Source: Luteitalea pratensis (GTDB lineage: Bacteria; Acidobacteriota; Vicinamibacteria; Vicinamibacterales; Vicinamibacteraceae). Taken from it: DNA of 64,000 nt. Location of the stretch: assembly GCF_001618865.1 (NCBI RefSeq), contig NZ_CP015136.1:2391001-2455000 (forward strand), read 5' to 3'. This document shows positions 44,550 to 51,918 of this stretch, one piece after another. The first letter of the stretch is position 1; each line of letters begins with the position of its first letter. The position numbers were made by a program, and so were the translations under genes. The notes beneath the pieces were generated by a model, which was not told the DNA's origin, did not search any database, and saw only the letters and a list, made by a program, of their open reading frames with translations.

Positions 44550-45347
44550 ATGTCTTCCGGGGCTCACTTCATGACGCTTCACGCCGCGTTCGGCCGCGAG
44601 ATCGCGGAGCAGCGCCTCAACCGCTTCCTCCACGTCCACCTTGCCCTGTGCGCACTCGTCGGCAGCCTGCCGCTCTTCACGCCGGACGCGGCGGAGCAGT
44701 CGGCGGCGGCGTGGGTACTGCAGGCCGTCCTGTACTGCCTGTCGCTCTCGTCGTTGCTGCTCGGCCTGAGTGCCGCGCAAGGCGACGCCGACGAGTTCCC
44801 CCTCCTCTTCACGCAGCCGGTCTCGCGTGCGGTGTGGCTGGCCGGCAAGGCCGCGGCGTTGATCTCCATCCTCGCCCCGGCGTCGCTGCTGTTGGTGCTC
44901 CCCACAGTGCTCACCAACGGCATCTCGACTTCGCTCGGCATGGTTGTCGCAGCCGCGGCGGGTGTGTGCATCGTGCTCGCGCTGATCGGCCTCGCGGTCG
45001 GCTTCTGGGTGCGCGATCACGTGCGTGGCCTGTTGTTCGCACTGGCCCTCTGGTTCTGCCTCTTGTTCGGCATGGACCTCGTACTGCTCGCGTTGTCTGG
45101 CGCACCGTGGGTGCAGGAGCACGCGTCTGCCTGGGTGCTGCCGCTGATGCTCAACCCGCTGTCGGCGCTGCGCGTGACGATGATCTTCAGCCTGGAGCAG
45201 ACCGCGCCTGCCGGGATCGGCAGCGGCTTGCTGGCGGGGTGGTGGCTCCGACACGGCCGACTGTGGCTCGGCCTGATGCTCTCGGCGTGGGCGACGGTCA
45301 CGTTTGTCGCCGGCGTTGCAGGGGCCAGACGCCGGCTTGATCTCTAG
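44550..45347 (+). CDS. nosY: NosY, ABC-2 type permease
   Basis: This protein of about 265 residues has six hydrophobic segments and the NosY-like N-terminus (HAAFGREIAEQRLNRFLHVHLALCALV), followed by LLLGLSAAQGDADEFPLLFTQPVSRAVWLAGKA. It should be the membrane part of the NosFY transporter. GGAGG at 44540-44544 sits five bases before the ATG at 44550, which I prefer; GTG 44535 and ATG 44538 overlap the nosF stop and are possible. It is the last nos gene here: no nosL, nosR, nosG, nosH or nosC follows. Confidence 0.92.
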   Translation: MSSGAHFMTLHAAFGREIAEQRLNRFLHVHLALCALVGSLPLFTPDAAEQSAAAWVLQAVLYCLSLSSLLLGLSAAQGDADEFPLLFTQPVSRAVWLAGKAAALISILAPASLLLVLPTVLTNGISTSLGMVVAAAAGVCIVLALIGLAVGFWVRDHVRGLLFALALWFCLLFGMDLVLLALSGAPWVQEHASAWVLPLMLNPLSALRVTMIFSLEQTAPAGIGSGLLAGWWLRHGRLWLGLMLSAWATVTFVAGVAGARRRLDL

Positions 45348-45353
45348 GAAACG

Positions 45354-45498
45354 GGCACCGGGTACCGGGTTCCGGGCACCGGGACGGGCTGCAGCCTACG
45401 GCCTGAGTCCTGAGACTTGAGACGCGGGAGGCGGGAGCCTACGGCCTACAGGCTGCATGTAGGCTGCAGGCTGCAGGCCGTAGCCTCCCGAGGCTACA
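45354..45498. repeat. Arrays between nosY and the DUF1080 gene
   Basis: GCACCGG/GTACCGG units (45354-45380), GCCTACG/GCCTGAG units, GGCGGGA, then GTAGGCT/GCAGGCT/GCAGGCC units to 45498. The last unit flows into TACACT (45495-45500), the likely -10 of the next gene. Confidence 0.85.
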
Positions 45499-45507
45499 CT
45501 TCCGCCC
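45495..45507 (+). promoter_or_regulatory. -10-like element of a leaderless DUF1080 transcript
   Basis: TACACT is followed by seven bases and the ATG at 45508, with no Shine-Dalgarno sequence. The hexamer is formed at the edge of the repeat array (GGCTAC unit). Confidence 0.45.
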
Positions 45508-46293
45508 ATGCGTGCCTTGCTGCTGCTCGCGCTCGCCCTGCTCGTCCAGACGCCGGCCGTCTCCGTGATCCAGGATGGCGATGCGCATGGCGATCCGCCG
45601 TTCATGCTCGAGGACGGATGGGAACCGCTGCTCGACGGCGCGTCGCTCGCCGGGTGGCGGGCCTGCGATCGGAATGCGACCAACGAGTGGCGGCCGGTTC
45701 GCGCGATTCGTTACGAGCGCATCCTGGGCCCGACGCAACTGGCTGGTCGGGGCACGGGAGGTGGCGTCATCCTGAATGGGCCCACCGGCAAGACAGCGAA
45801 TCTCTGCACGACGCGCGCGTTCGGCGACATCGAGTTGTACCTCGAGTTCATGCTCCCCAAGGGCTCGAACTCGGGCGTCTACCTGCAGGGGCTGTACGAG
45901 ATGCAGATCCTCGACAGTTGGGGCAACACCGAACCCGCGACATCGTCGGACCTCGGCGGCATCTATCACCAGTGGATCGACAACCGGGGCGTCGGCGGCT
46001 CCGCGCCGCGCGTGAACGCGGCCCGGCGGCCCGGCGAATGGCAGTCCTACCAGGCGTGGTTCCGTGCGCCGCGCTTCGATGGCGCCGGCAAGAAGATCGA
46101 GCCGGCGCGTTTCCTGCGCGTGCTGCTGAATGGACAACTGGTGCAGAGTGACGTGGACGTGGCCGGACCGACGCGCTCGGCCCTCGACCTGCCGGAAGCC
46201 GCCGCCCATCCGCTCATGCTCCAGGGAGATCATGGCGCGGTCGCGTTCCGCAACATCCACGTCCGGGCCCTGCGGCCGATTCTCGTCAGGTAG
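45508..46293 (+). CDS. Exported DUF1080 (3-keto-disaccharide hydrolase-like) protein
   Basis: This 261-residue protein has a signal peptide (LLLLALALLVQTPAVSV). The DUF1080 concanavalin-like fold is visible in EPLLDGASLAGWRA, FGDIELYLEFMLPKGSNSGVYLQGLYEMQILDSWG, GGIYHQ and GEWQSYQAWFRAPRF. DUF1080 enzymes include hydrolases of 3-ketoglycosides and related sugars and often act in the periplasm of polysaccharide degraders. Catalytic residues are not certain. It follows the nos genes but a large array and its own -10-like element separate it, so it is probably not part of that unit. Confidence 0.9.
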   Translation: MRALLLLALALLVQTPAVSVIQDGDAHGDPPFMLEDGWEPLLDGASLAGWRACDRNATNEWRPVRAIRYERILGPTQLAGRGTGGGVILNGPTGKTANLCTTRAFGDIELYLEFMLPKGSNSGVYLQGLYEMQILDSWGNTEPATSSDLGGIYHQWIDNRGVGGSAPRVNAARRPGEWQSYQAWFRAPRFDGAGKKIEPARFLRVLLNGQLVQSDVDVAGPTRSALDLPEAAAHPLMLQGDHGAVAFRNIHVRALRPILVR

Positions 46294-46305
46294 GGGCCAA
46301 TCAGC

Positions 46306-46413
46306 CTGCAGCCTGCGGCCTACAGGCTAGCGCCACGTCTCACGTCTCAAGTCTCAGGCAAGTGCTTGAGACCTGAGACCTGAGACCTGAAACCTGAAAC
46401 CTGAGACCGTTCG
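46306..46413. repeat. Arrays between two convergent DUF1080 genes
   Basis: GCCTGCA/GCCTGCG units (46306-46330), then GTCTCAC/GTCTCAA units and TGAGACC/TGAAACC units to 46406. The two sets read as rough inverted copies of each other, so the block could fold on itself. Confidence 0.75.
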
Positions 46414-46415
46414 GC

Positions 46416-47294
46416 CTACGCGAGGACTTCCCGCGGAATCTCGCGAATGCGGCGGATCGCGATCGCGCGGTAGAACACCTCCGCGGCTTCGGACTGGAAC
46501 TGCAGCTTGCCGCGCGTGAGCGGTACCTCGCCGTCGCCTGTCTTCTGCCGCAGTCCCGTGAGCACCACCATCGTCTGGCCGTTGACGACGTGGACGCTGG
46601 TCTGGCCCAGACAATACAGGTCGAGTGTGTTCCACTCGCCGAGGGGCCGCTCGACGGTCGCCGCCTTGATGACGCGCCTGGTGCTGCCGACGACTTTCGC
46701 CGCCGTCGGCACGTAGCGCAGGTCGCCCTTCGGGTTGGCGGGATCGGTCGGCGTCGCCGTCACGTCGACGATGACGCCCGCGAGACTGTAGAAGTCGCCG
46801 ACATCGGCTTCCTGGATCTGGAACTCGAACGACCGCATCCAGAAGCCGTAGCTCGCCCCGAGCGACCCGACCGAGTGGTAACAGCATCCGGTGTCGCGGG
46901 GCGCGTCCGGCCGGGGCGGCCAGCGCCGCGTGCCCCAGCGGAACTGGAACTGCAAGTGGTAGTTGTCGTACTCGGTCCGCGTGATCAACGCCCCGTAGGT
47001 CTCGCCCGAGATGCGAATAGCTGGCGCGCCATCGATGTCGACCACCGAAAACACGCCGCGCGGATCGCGGTTGAAACCGACGGCCTCCGTGTAGGTACCG
47101 TCGGGCCGCCGCGCAACCCCCGGCATGTCCGTGGTCGCGTGTGGCTTGCCGAGAAACGTGTCCCAGCCCGAGAGATCGCGACCGTTGAAGAGGGGCGCCC
47201 ATTCGTCCTGCACGGCGCCGGTCGCCACCTGCGCCCAAGGGACGACGCAGGACGCCGCGAGCAGGCCGAGGACGGTGCGGCGGCGGGTGTTCAC
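46416..47294 (-). CDS. Tat-exported DUF1080-type protein
   Basis: The GTG at 47294 starts a 292-residue protein with a twin-arginine signal (NTRRRTVLGLLAASCVVP). The mature part has DUF1080 motifs: WAPLFNGRDLSGWDTFLG, YDNYHLQFQFRWG, and a segment FWMRSFEFQIQEADVGDFYSLAG in place of the usual SGIYLRG. The start codon overlaps the TGA of the CRP/FNR-type regulator gene by four bases, so both are translated from one message. The pairing of a sugar-related hydrolase with that regulator is unexpected and may be incidental. The fold is likely a sugar-binding or glycoside-acting jelly roll. Confidence 0.85.
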   Translation of the reverse strand: MNTRRRTVLGLLAASCVVPWAQVATGAVQDEWAPLFNGRDLSGWDTFLGKPHATTDMPGVARRPDGTYTEAVGFNRDPRGVFSVVDIDGAPAIRISGETYGALITRTEYDNYHLQFQFRWGTRRWPPRPDAPRDTGCCYHSVGSLGASYGFWMRSFEFQIQEADVGDFYSLAGVIVDVTATPTDPANPKGDLRYVPTAAKVVGSTRRVIKAATVERPLGEWNTLDLYCLGQTSVHVVNGQTMVVLTGLRQKTGDGEVPLTRGKLQFQSEAAEVFYRAIAIRRIREIPREVLA

Positions 47295-47983
47295 TCGTCC
47301 TCCGCGCCTCCGACCCGTTCGAGTTTCTCCAGCGATCGCAGCAGCAGCAACCGTTTGCGTGTCTCGATCAGGCCCATGGACTCCCACTTCGTCAGCGTCC
47401 GGCTGACGGTATAGAGCGTCGTCCCCGTCAGGTCGGCGAATTCCTGGCGGGTGAGTCGCTGCGTGATCAGCACGCCATCTGGAGTCGGACGGCCGCATTG
47501 CCGTGCCAGGCGCAGCAGGGTATGCGCGAGACGCTCGTCGACGCGGGCTGTCGTCAGTTCGCGCACACGTGTCAGCAGGTGCGTCATGTGCGACGCCATC
47601 TCGCGCATGATGTTGACCCGCACCTGCGGCGTGACGCCGAGCAGGTCGGCGACTGTCTCGCGTGACCAGGTGCGAACGACCGACGGTTGCACCGCGACTG
47701 CGGTCACGGGGTAGGGCGCGTCGCTCAGGGCCACGACACCGCCGAACGGCTCGCCCGGGACGACGAAGCGCATGATGAGCTCGGTACCCTCGGCCGTCAG
47801 CTGGAGCAATTTCAGGAAGCCAGACTCGAGGACGTAGAACGAGCGAGCCGGCTCGCCCTGACGAGCCACCGTCTGCCCGCGAGCGAACGTCGCTGTCGTT
47901 CCCCGGTCGAGCCAACACGCCCGCTCGGCGTCGGTGAGCCCGTCGAACACACGCGAACGGAGCAGGGACGCGGCGATTGGCAT
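47291..47983 (-). CDS. CRP/FNR-family regulator, probable controller of the nos/ric genes
   Basis: The start at 47983 gives 230 residues; the upstream in-frame Met is in an array. Residues about 11-120 are a cNMP-binding-type effector domain (TFARGQTVARQGEPARSFYVLESG). A long dimer helix follows, then a winged helix with LTRQEFADLTGTTLYTVSRTLTKW at about 177-200. No N-terminal cysteine cluster is present, so it is not an iron-sulfur FNR; DNR-like nitric oxide sensing or another effector is possible. In the recognition helix Tyr191 replaces the glutamate of FNR (VETISR), while Ser194 and Arg195 are kept. This fits a half-site other than TTGAT, such as the TTGCG seen near ric and the SCO gene. 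Confidence 0.9.
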   Translation of the reverse strand: MPIAASLLRSRVFDGLTDAERACWLDRGTTATFARGQTVARQGEPARSFYVLESGFLKLLQLTAEGTELIMRFVVPGEPFGGVVALSDAPYPVTAVAVQPSVVRTWSRETVADLLGVTPQVRVNIMREMASHMTHLLTRVRELTTARVDERLAHTLLRLARQCGRPTPDGVLITQRLTRQEFADLTGTTLYTVSRTLTKWESMGLIETRKRLLLLRSLEKLERVGGAEDE

Positions 47984-47999
47984 TGGCGACACTTTAGCG

Positions 48000-48366
48000 C
48001 TTAACCCCTGACGCATGACGCGTACGGCCTTGCGGGCTGCTGCCTTCGGGCACAGGCCTCAGGTCTCACGTCTCAAGGAACCAGCTCCGGCTGCTGCCTG
48101 CCGACTACCGGATCACGGGTCTGAAGTCTCGGGACGCACGTCTCAAGCGACCAGTTCGGCCCTACACCAGCTCGCTACCACCGAACGCGCATCTCAAAGG
48201 GACTGGCTCAAGCGCAGGAACGTCCTGTGCAAGCCTGAGACCTGAGACCTGAGACCTGAGACCTGAGACCTGAGACCTGGGACTTGAGACCTGAGACCTG
48301 AGACCTGAGACCTGAGACCTGAGACCTGAGACTTGAGACGCCGGGCACCCGGCACCCGGCACCCGT
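48000..48366. repeat. Long array region between the regulator and ric
   Basis: TGACGCA/TAACCCC units near 48001-48030 and GTCTCAC/GTCTCAA units near 48061-48080. Isolated fragments reading ACGTCTCAAG with CCAG follow to 48230. An uninterrupted TGAGACC array of about 17 units covers 48236-48340, and GGCACCC units run to 48366. Confidence 0.85.
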
Positions 48367-48370
48367 TTCT

Positions 48371-48412
48371 TTGCGCTTGCGCAACGACGCGCCGGGTGGG
48401 GGTCGGTAATCT
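48371..48412 (+). promoter_or_regulatory. CRP/FNR-type site and -10 for ric
   Basis: TTGCG-CTTG-CGCAA (48371-48384) is followed by TAATCT (48407-48412). The distance between centres is 32 bases, placing the dyad at about -41.5 of a predicted start near 48419, as in class II activation. The core half-sites are identical to those before the SCO gene. Confidence 0.65.
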
Positions 48413-48495
48413 AGCCCCAGACATTGCGCTGACCGGTGTTCACCCCGCGGCACGTCGCGGCGGTGGACACGGGTCCCGTCCGAGGGACTGCTCCG

Positions 48496-49215
48496 ATGCT
48501 CATCACCGCCGAATCCACTGTCGCCGACATCGCGACTCACGCGCCCGCCACGATCACCGTGTTCCAGCGGCACCACATCGACTTCTGCTGTGGCGGCAAA
48601 TCGCCACTGGCCGACGTGTGCGCTGAACGTCACATCGACACCGATGCCCTGGTGGCCGAACTCGAGGCGGTCGCCATGCCGCAGAACGATGGCCCGTCGT
48701 GGGCAGACGCGACACTGACGGCCCTCGTGGCGCACATCCAGCGCCGCTATCACGAGCACCTGCGGCAGGAGTTGCCGCGGCTCGACGCCATGCTCGAAAA
48801 GGTCGTGAGCCGCCATGGCCATCACCTGCCGGAAGTGTTGCTGCCCCTGCAGGAGACGTTTCTCTTCCTGCAGCGCGACCTGCTCGATCACATGCAACGC
48901 GAGGACGTCGTGCTCTTCCCGTTGATCGTGTCACTCGAGTCCAGGCAGCCGCTATCGGACCCGCAGGCCGCGAAATGGATCGGCGCGCCCATCGCCGCGA
49001 TGGAGGCCGAGCACAATCAGGCCGGCGGCGCCCTGCAGACCATGCGTGAGCTGACGGGCGGCTATGCGCCACCGGATTGGGCCTGTCCGACCTTCCGCGG
49101 CCTCTACTACGGCCTGGCGCAACTCGAGGCGGACATGCACGTCCACGTCCACCTCGAGAACCACATCCTCTTCCCACGGGCCGCGCAGCTGGCGACACAG
49201 CTCACTGGCGCCTGA
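48496..49215 (+). CDS. ric: Iron-sulfur cluster repair di-iron protein Ric (YtfE/ScdA)
   Basis: This 239-residue protein has the DUF542 N-terminal domain (AESTVADIATHAPATITVFQRHHIDFCCGG, with Cys31 and Cys32) and a hemerythrin-like domain from about residue 80. The latter's histidines and glutamates (HIQRRYHEHLRQELPRL, LLDHMQREDVVLFPLI, MEAEHNQAGG, HVHLENHILFPRA) hold a di-iron centre. Ric proteins repair iron-sulfur clusters damaged by nitric oxide and are commonly induced by NO-responsive regulators. The CRP-type dyad upstream fits that. I chose the ATG at 48496, eight bases after GAGGGA; an in-frame GTG at 48436 is possible. Confidence 0.95.
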   Translation: MLITAESTVADIATHAPATITVFQRHHIDFCCGGKSPLADVCAERHIDTDALVAELEAVAMPQNDGPSWADATLTALVAHIQRRYHEHLRQELPRLDAMLEKVVSRHGHHLPEVLLPLQETFLFLQRDLLDHMQREDVVLFPLIVSLESRQPLSDPQAAKWIGAPIAAMEAEHNQAGGALQTMRELTGGYAPPDWACPTFRGLYYGLAQLEADMHVHVHLENHILFPRAAQLATQLTGA

Positions 49216-49228
49216 CGGGTACGTTTCG

Positions 49229-49397
49229 CCCTTGAGGCTTGAGGCTTGAGGCTTGAGGCTTGAGGATTGAGGCTTGAGGCTTGAGGCTTGAAGTACGTAG
49301 CCGCCGACCTTCAGGTCGGCGGATCGCCTGCGTCGACCTGAAGGTCGACGCCTACGTGCGCTTCGTCTGTAGCCTGCAGGCTGTAGGCTGGAGGCTA
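49229..49397. repeat. Arrays and two REP-like hairpins before the RraA-like gene end
   Basis: GCTTGAG units (about 49229-49290), GTAG-CCGCCGACC-TTCA-GGTCGGCGG (49297-49322), GCGTCGACC-TGAA-GGTCGACGC-CTAC (49330-49355), and GTAGGCT-type units (about 49370-49397). The last unit supplies the TAG stop of the neighbouring gene. Confidence 0.88.
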
Positions 49398-50210
49398 GTA
49401 GCGTCCGTAAATCTCGAGCGCCTTGAGCATCGACTTCTCGCGCTGGATGATCGGCACCATCTTCGATTCGCGTGCGTCGTAGTCCTTGAGCAGCGCGATC
49501 ACCTGGTCGGCCACTGCGCCCTGCGGCACGACCACCACGCCATCCGCGTCGCCGACGATGTAGTCACCGGGGTTGACCATCACGTCGGCGCAGCGGACGG
49601 GCGTCTGTTTCGAGACGCTCACCATGCGCCCGACAGAAGTGGCGGGGCTGACGCGCCGCGAGAAGACCTGGTGCCCGATCGCCCGGAGTTCGGTCACATC
49701 GCGCACCGCGCCGTCGATGACCGTCCCCTCGAGGCCACGCACCTTGGCCGTCGTCGCCATCAGGTTTCCCATCGCGGCGATCTCGAGGCCGTCCTGCATC
49801 ACGTAGACGAGCACGCTGCCGGCCGGCGCCTCGTCGAGGACCTGCAGCAGGTAGTTGGGATACGGGCGCGTGTCGCTCTTGAGCACCGGCCGCATCACGG
49901 CGGTCCATGCGCGCCCGACGATCTTGCCGGCGCTGATCGGCTTCATGTCCGGCGACATCCATCCACGGGCGCCGCTGGCCGCCTCGACGGCGTCGGCGAT
50001 GTTGCCCGTGCTGTTCTCCGGCCTCCGCAGCGCTGAGATTACGGCCTCCGGCGATTGGGTCGGGGCCGGCGGGGCAGCGGCGGACGTGCCAGCTGCGGGC
50101 GCTGGCGCTTGCGTCGCCGCAGCCTGCGGTGACGAGGGAGCGGTGAGCACGGGAGCGGCCACCGCGGCGAGGGCGACCATGACGGCGGCGGTAAGCGAAC
50201 GAGTGGACAT
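49395..50210 (-). CDS. Exported RraA-like / HMG-aldolase-family protein
   Basis: The start at 50210 gives 271 residues with a Sec signal (LTAAVMVALAAVAAPVLTA) and an Ala/Pro/Gln-rich spacer to about 75. The rest is an RraA-family barrel: STGNIADAVEAASG, GRAWTAVMRP, GSVLVYVMQDGLEIAAMGNLMATTAKVRGLEGTVIDGAVRDV and DYIVGDADGVVVVPQ. Family members are 4-hydroxy-4-methyl-2-oxoglutarate/oxaloacetate aldolases or the RNase E inhibitor RraA; the D-x20-R-D metal motif (TVIDGAVRD) supports an aldolase or decarboxylase. An exported copy is unusual and cannot be an RNase regulator. It diverges from the deacetylase gene. Confidence 0.85.
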   Translation of the reverse strand: MSTRSLTAAVMVALAAVAAPVLTAPSSPQAAATQAPAPAAGTSAAAPPAPTQSPEAVISALRRPENSTGNIADAVEAASGARGWMSPDMKPISAGKIVGRAWTAVMRPVLKSDTRPYPNYLLQVLDEAPAGSVLVYVMQDGLEIAAMGNLMATTAKVRGLEGTVIDGAVRDVTELRAIGHQVFSRRVSPATSVGRMVSVSKQTPVRCADVMVNPGDYIVGDADGVVVVPQGAVADQVIALLKDYDARESKMVPIIQREKSMLKALEIYGRY

Positions 50211-50323
50211 GAAGCGAGCCTCCTGGCGCCTTGTGCTATAACACGCGGCCATCGGTCTGGCCATGGCGGGCGGCGGCGCCGCACGGCGCGCGCGTCAGCT
50301 CGGCGCCTGCCTCGCGGCAGGTT

Positions 50324-50341
50324 GCCGGCCTCGTGGCCGGC
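50324..50341 (+). promoter_or_regulatory. Hairpin in the deacetylase leader
   Basis: GCCGGCC-TCGT-GGCCGGC lies just before AGGAG (50347-50351), the ribosome binding site of the TTG-started deacetylase gene. A second hairpin (CTGCC/GGCAG, about 50307-50320) precedes it. They may limit translation or be REP remnants without the GTAG head. Confidence 0.45.
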
Positions 50342-50358
50342 CGTTCAGGAGAGCCGCG

Positions 50359-51684
50359 TTGTCCACTTCCACTCGTCTGCGAAACCTGTTGCTCGTCTCC
50401 CTCGCGGGCGCGGCGGCGCTGTGCGCGTCGCCCGCCGCCGCCCAGCCCTACACCATCCTCATCAAGGGCGGCCATGTCATCGACCCGAAGAACGGGCGCG
50501 ACGGCGTCATGGACGTGGCCATCGCCGACGGCAAGATCGCCGAGGTCGCCCGGTCGATCGACCCGGCAAAGGCCCGCAAGGTCGTCGATGCCGCCGGCCT
50601 GTACGTCGTCCCCGGGCTCATCGACCTGCACGCGCACGTCTTTCTTGGCACCGAACCGGACGCGTACCTCAGCAACGGATTCGTGGCCGTGGCGCCCGAC
50701 AGCCACTCCTTCCGCAGCGGCCAGACGACGCTGGTGGACGTGGGTGGGGCGGGCTGGCGCAACTTCGGCCAGTTCAAGACCAACATCATCGACACCTCGA
50801 AGACCCGTGTCCTCTCCTTCCTCAACATCGTCGGATCGGGGATGAAGGGCGGCCCGCTGGAGCAGAACCTGGCCGACATGGACGCCAGGCTCACGGCAAT
50901 GCGCATCCGCCAGCACCCGGGCGTCATCGTCGGCATCAAGGTCGCGCACTACAGCGGGCCGGAGTGGGATCCGGTCGACCGCGCCGTGCAGGCCGGCACC
51001 GAGGCCAACGTGCCGGTGATGGTCGACTTCGGTGGCCACAACCCGCCGCTGTCGCTCGACGATCTGCTCAACAAGCACCTGCGCCCCGGCGACATCCTGA
51101 CGCACATGTACGCGCACGTGCGTGGACGCTACCCGATCGTCAACGAACAGGGGCAGGTCGAGCCGTACGTCGTCGCTGCCCGCAAGCGCGGCGTGATCTT
51201 CGACGTCGGCCACGGCGGCGGCAGCTTCCTCTGGCGCCAGGCCGTGCCGGCTACCAAGCAGGGCTTCTATCCTGACGTGATCAGCACCGACCTGCACACC
51301 GGCAGCCAGAACGCCGGCATGAAGGACATCCTCAACACGATGTCGAAGCTGCTGAACCTGGGGATGCCCGTGAAGGACGTCGTCACGGCCAACACCGCGA
51401 AGGCCGCGGCGATCATCAAGCGGGACGACCTCGGGCACCTCGGGGTAGGAACGGAAGCAGACGTCGCCGTGCTCGCCGTGCGCAAGGGCGAATTCGGGTT
51501 CATCGATACGGCCGGTGGCCGCATGATGGGGAGCCAGAAGCTCGAATGCGAACTGACGATCCGGGCTGGTCAGGTCGTGTGGGATCTCAACGGCCGCGCG
51601 GCGACCGACTGGACGACGATGCCGGCGGTGCCGCAGGGCGGCACGGAAAGACCGGCTCGGCGCACGTCACAGGAACAGCAGTGA
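50359..51684 (+). CDS. Exported amidohydrolase/deacetylase-family metallohydrolase
   Basis: I read this from a TTG start at 50359 because AGGAG lies seven bases upstream and a clean signal peptide follows (RLRNLLLVSLAGAAALCASPAAAQ). The 441-residue protein is an amidohydrolase-superfamily TIM barrel: composite beta domain YTILIKGGHVIDPKNG, metal motif LIDLHAHVF, the carbamylated-lysine strand VIVGIKVAHYSG, DFGGHNPP, LTHMYAH, and ISTDLHTGSQN with the catalytic aspartate. It matches the deacetylase group found beside SelA-like PLP enzymes in amino-sugar or D-amino-acid pathways. The substrate is probably an N-acyl compound in the periplasm. It lies divergent to the RraA-like gene and ahead of a triple-RidA gene. 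Confidence 0.88.
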   Translation: MSTSTRLRNLLLVSLAGAAALCASPAAAQPYTILIKGGHVIDPKNGRDGVMDVAIADGKIAEVARSIDPAKARKVVDAAGLYVVPGLIDLHAHVFLGTEPDAYLSNGFVAVAPDSHSFRSGQTTLVDVGGAGWRNFGQFKTNIIDTSKTRVLSFLNIVGSGMKGGPLEQNLADMDARLTAMRIRQHPGVIVGIKVAHYSGPEWDPVDRAVQAGTEANVPVMVDFGGHNPPLSLDDLLNKHLRPGDILTHMYAHVRGRYPIVNEQGQVEPYVVAARKRGVIFDVGHGGGSFLWRQAVPATKQGFYPDVISTDLHTGSQNAGMKDILNTMSKLLNLGMPVKDVVTANTAKAAAIIKRDDLGHLGVGTEADVAVLAVRKGEFGFIDTAGGRMMGSQKLECELTIRAGQVVWDLNGRAATDWTTMPAVPQGGTERPARRTSQEQQ

Positions 51685-51699
51685 CGTGCGCCGAACAGT

Positions 51700-51918
51700 G
51701 ATAATGCCGGGATGCCGGAATGCCGAATGCCGAATGTCGAAGGTCAAGCCACTGTCGACGTCGGAGGTCGCCCGCGCGTAGCCGTCGGACTTTGTCCGAC
51801 GGTCAGCCTCGATTTGCGCTCGGGCGATGACGGCCGGACAAAGTCCGGCCGCTACACCCGCTGGATGAGTGACGGTTGGCGGTCGATCACGGTCTGCCGG
51901 ACAAAGTCCGGCAGCTAC
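51700..51918. repeat. Period-8 array and three REP-like hairpins, the last inside a coding sequence
   Basis: GATGCCGG/GAATGCCG units (51703-51742) are followed by GTAG-CCGTCGGAC-TTT-GTCCGACGG (51778-51802), CGGCCGGAC-AAA-GTCCGGCCG-CTAC (51831-51855) and CTGCCGGAC-AAA-GTCCGGCAG-CTAC (51894-51918). The third encodes residues 10-18 of the triple-RidA protein. Stems differ in several positions but remain complementary. Confidence 0.9.

Noticed and set aside
47291-47983. Oxygen-sensing iron-sulfur FNR
   Set aside because: No N-terminal cysteine cluster; only one cysteine in the effector domain and one later, so an iron-sulfur cluster is unlikely.
48236-48366. CRISPR-like array
   Set aside because: The TGAGACC units are contiguous, 7 bases long and have no spacers; no cas gene is nearby.
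49395-50210. RNase E activity regulator RraA
   Set aside because: The protein has a signal peptide and spacer, so it would not meet cytoplasmic RNase E; an aldolase-type role is more likely.
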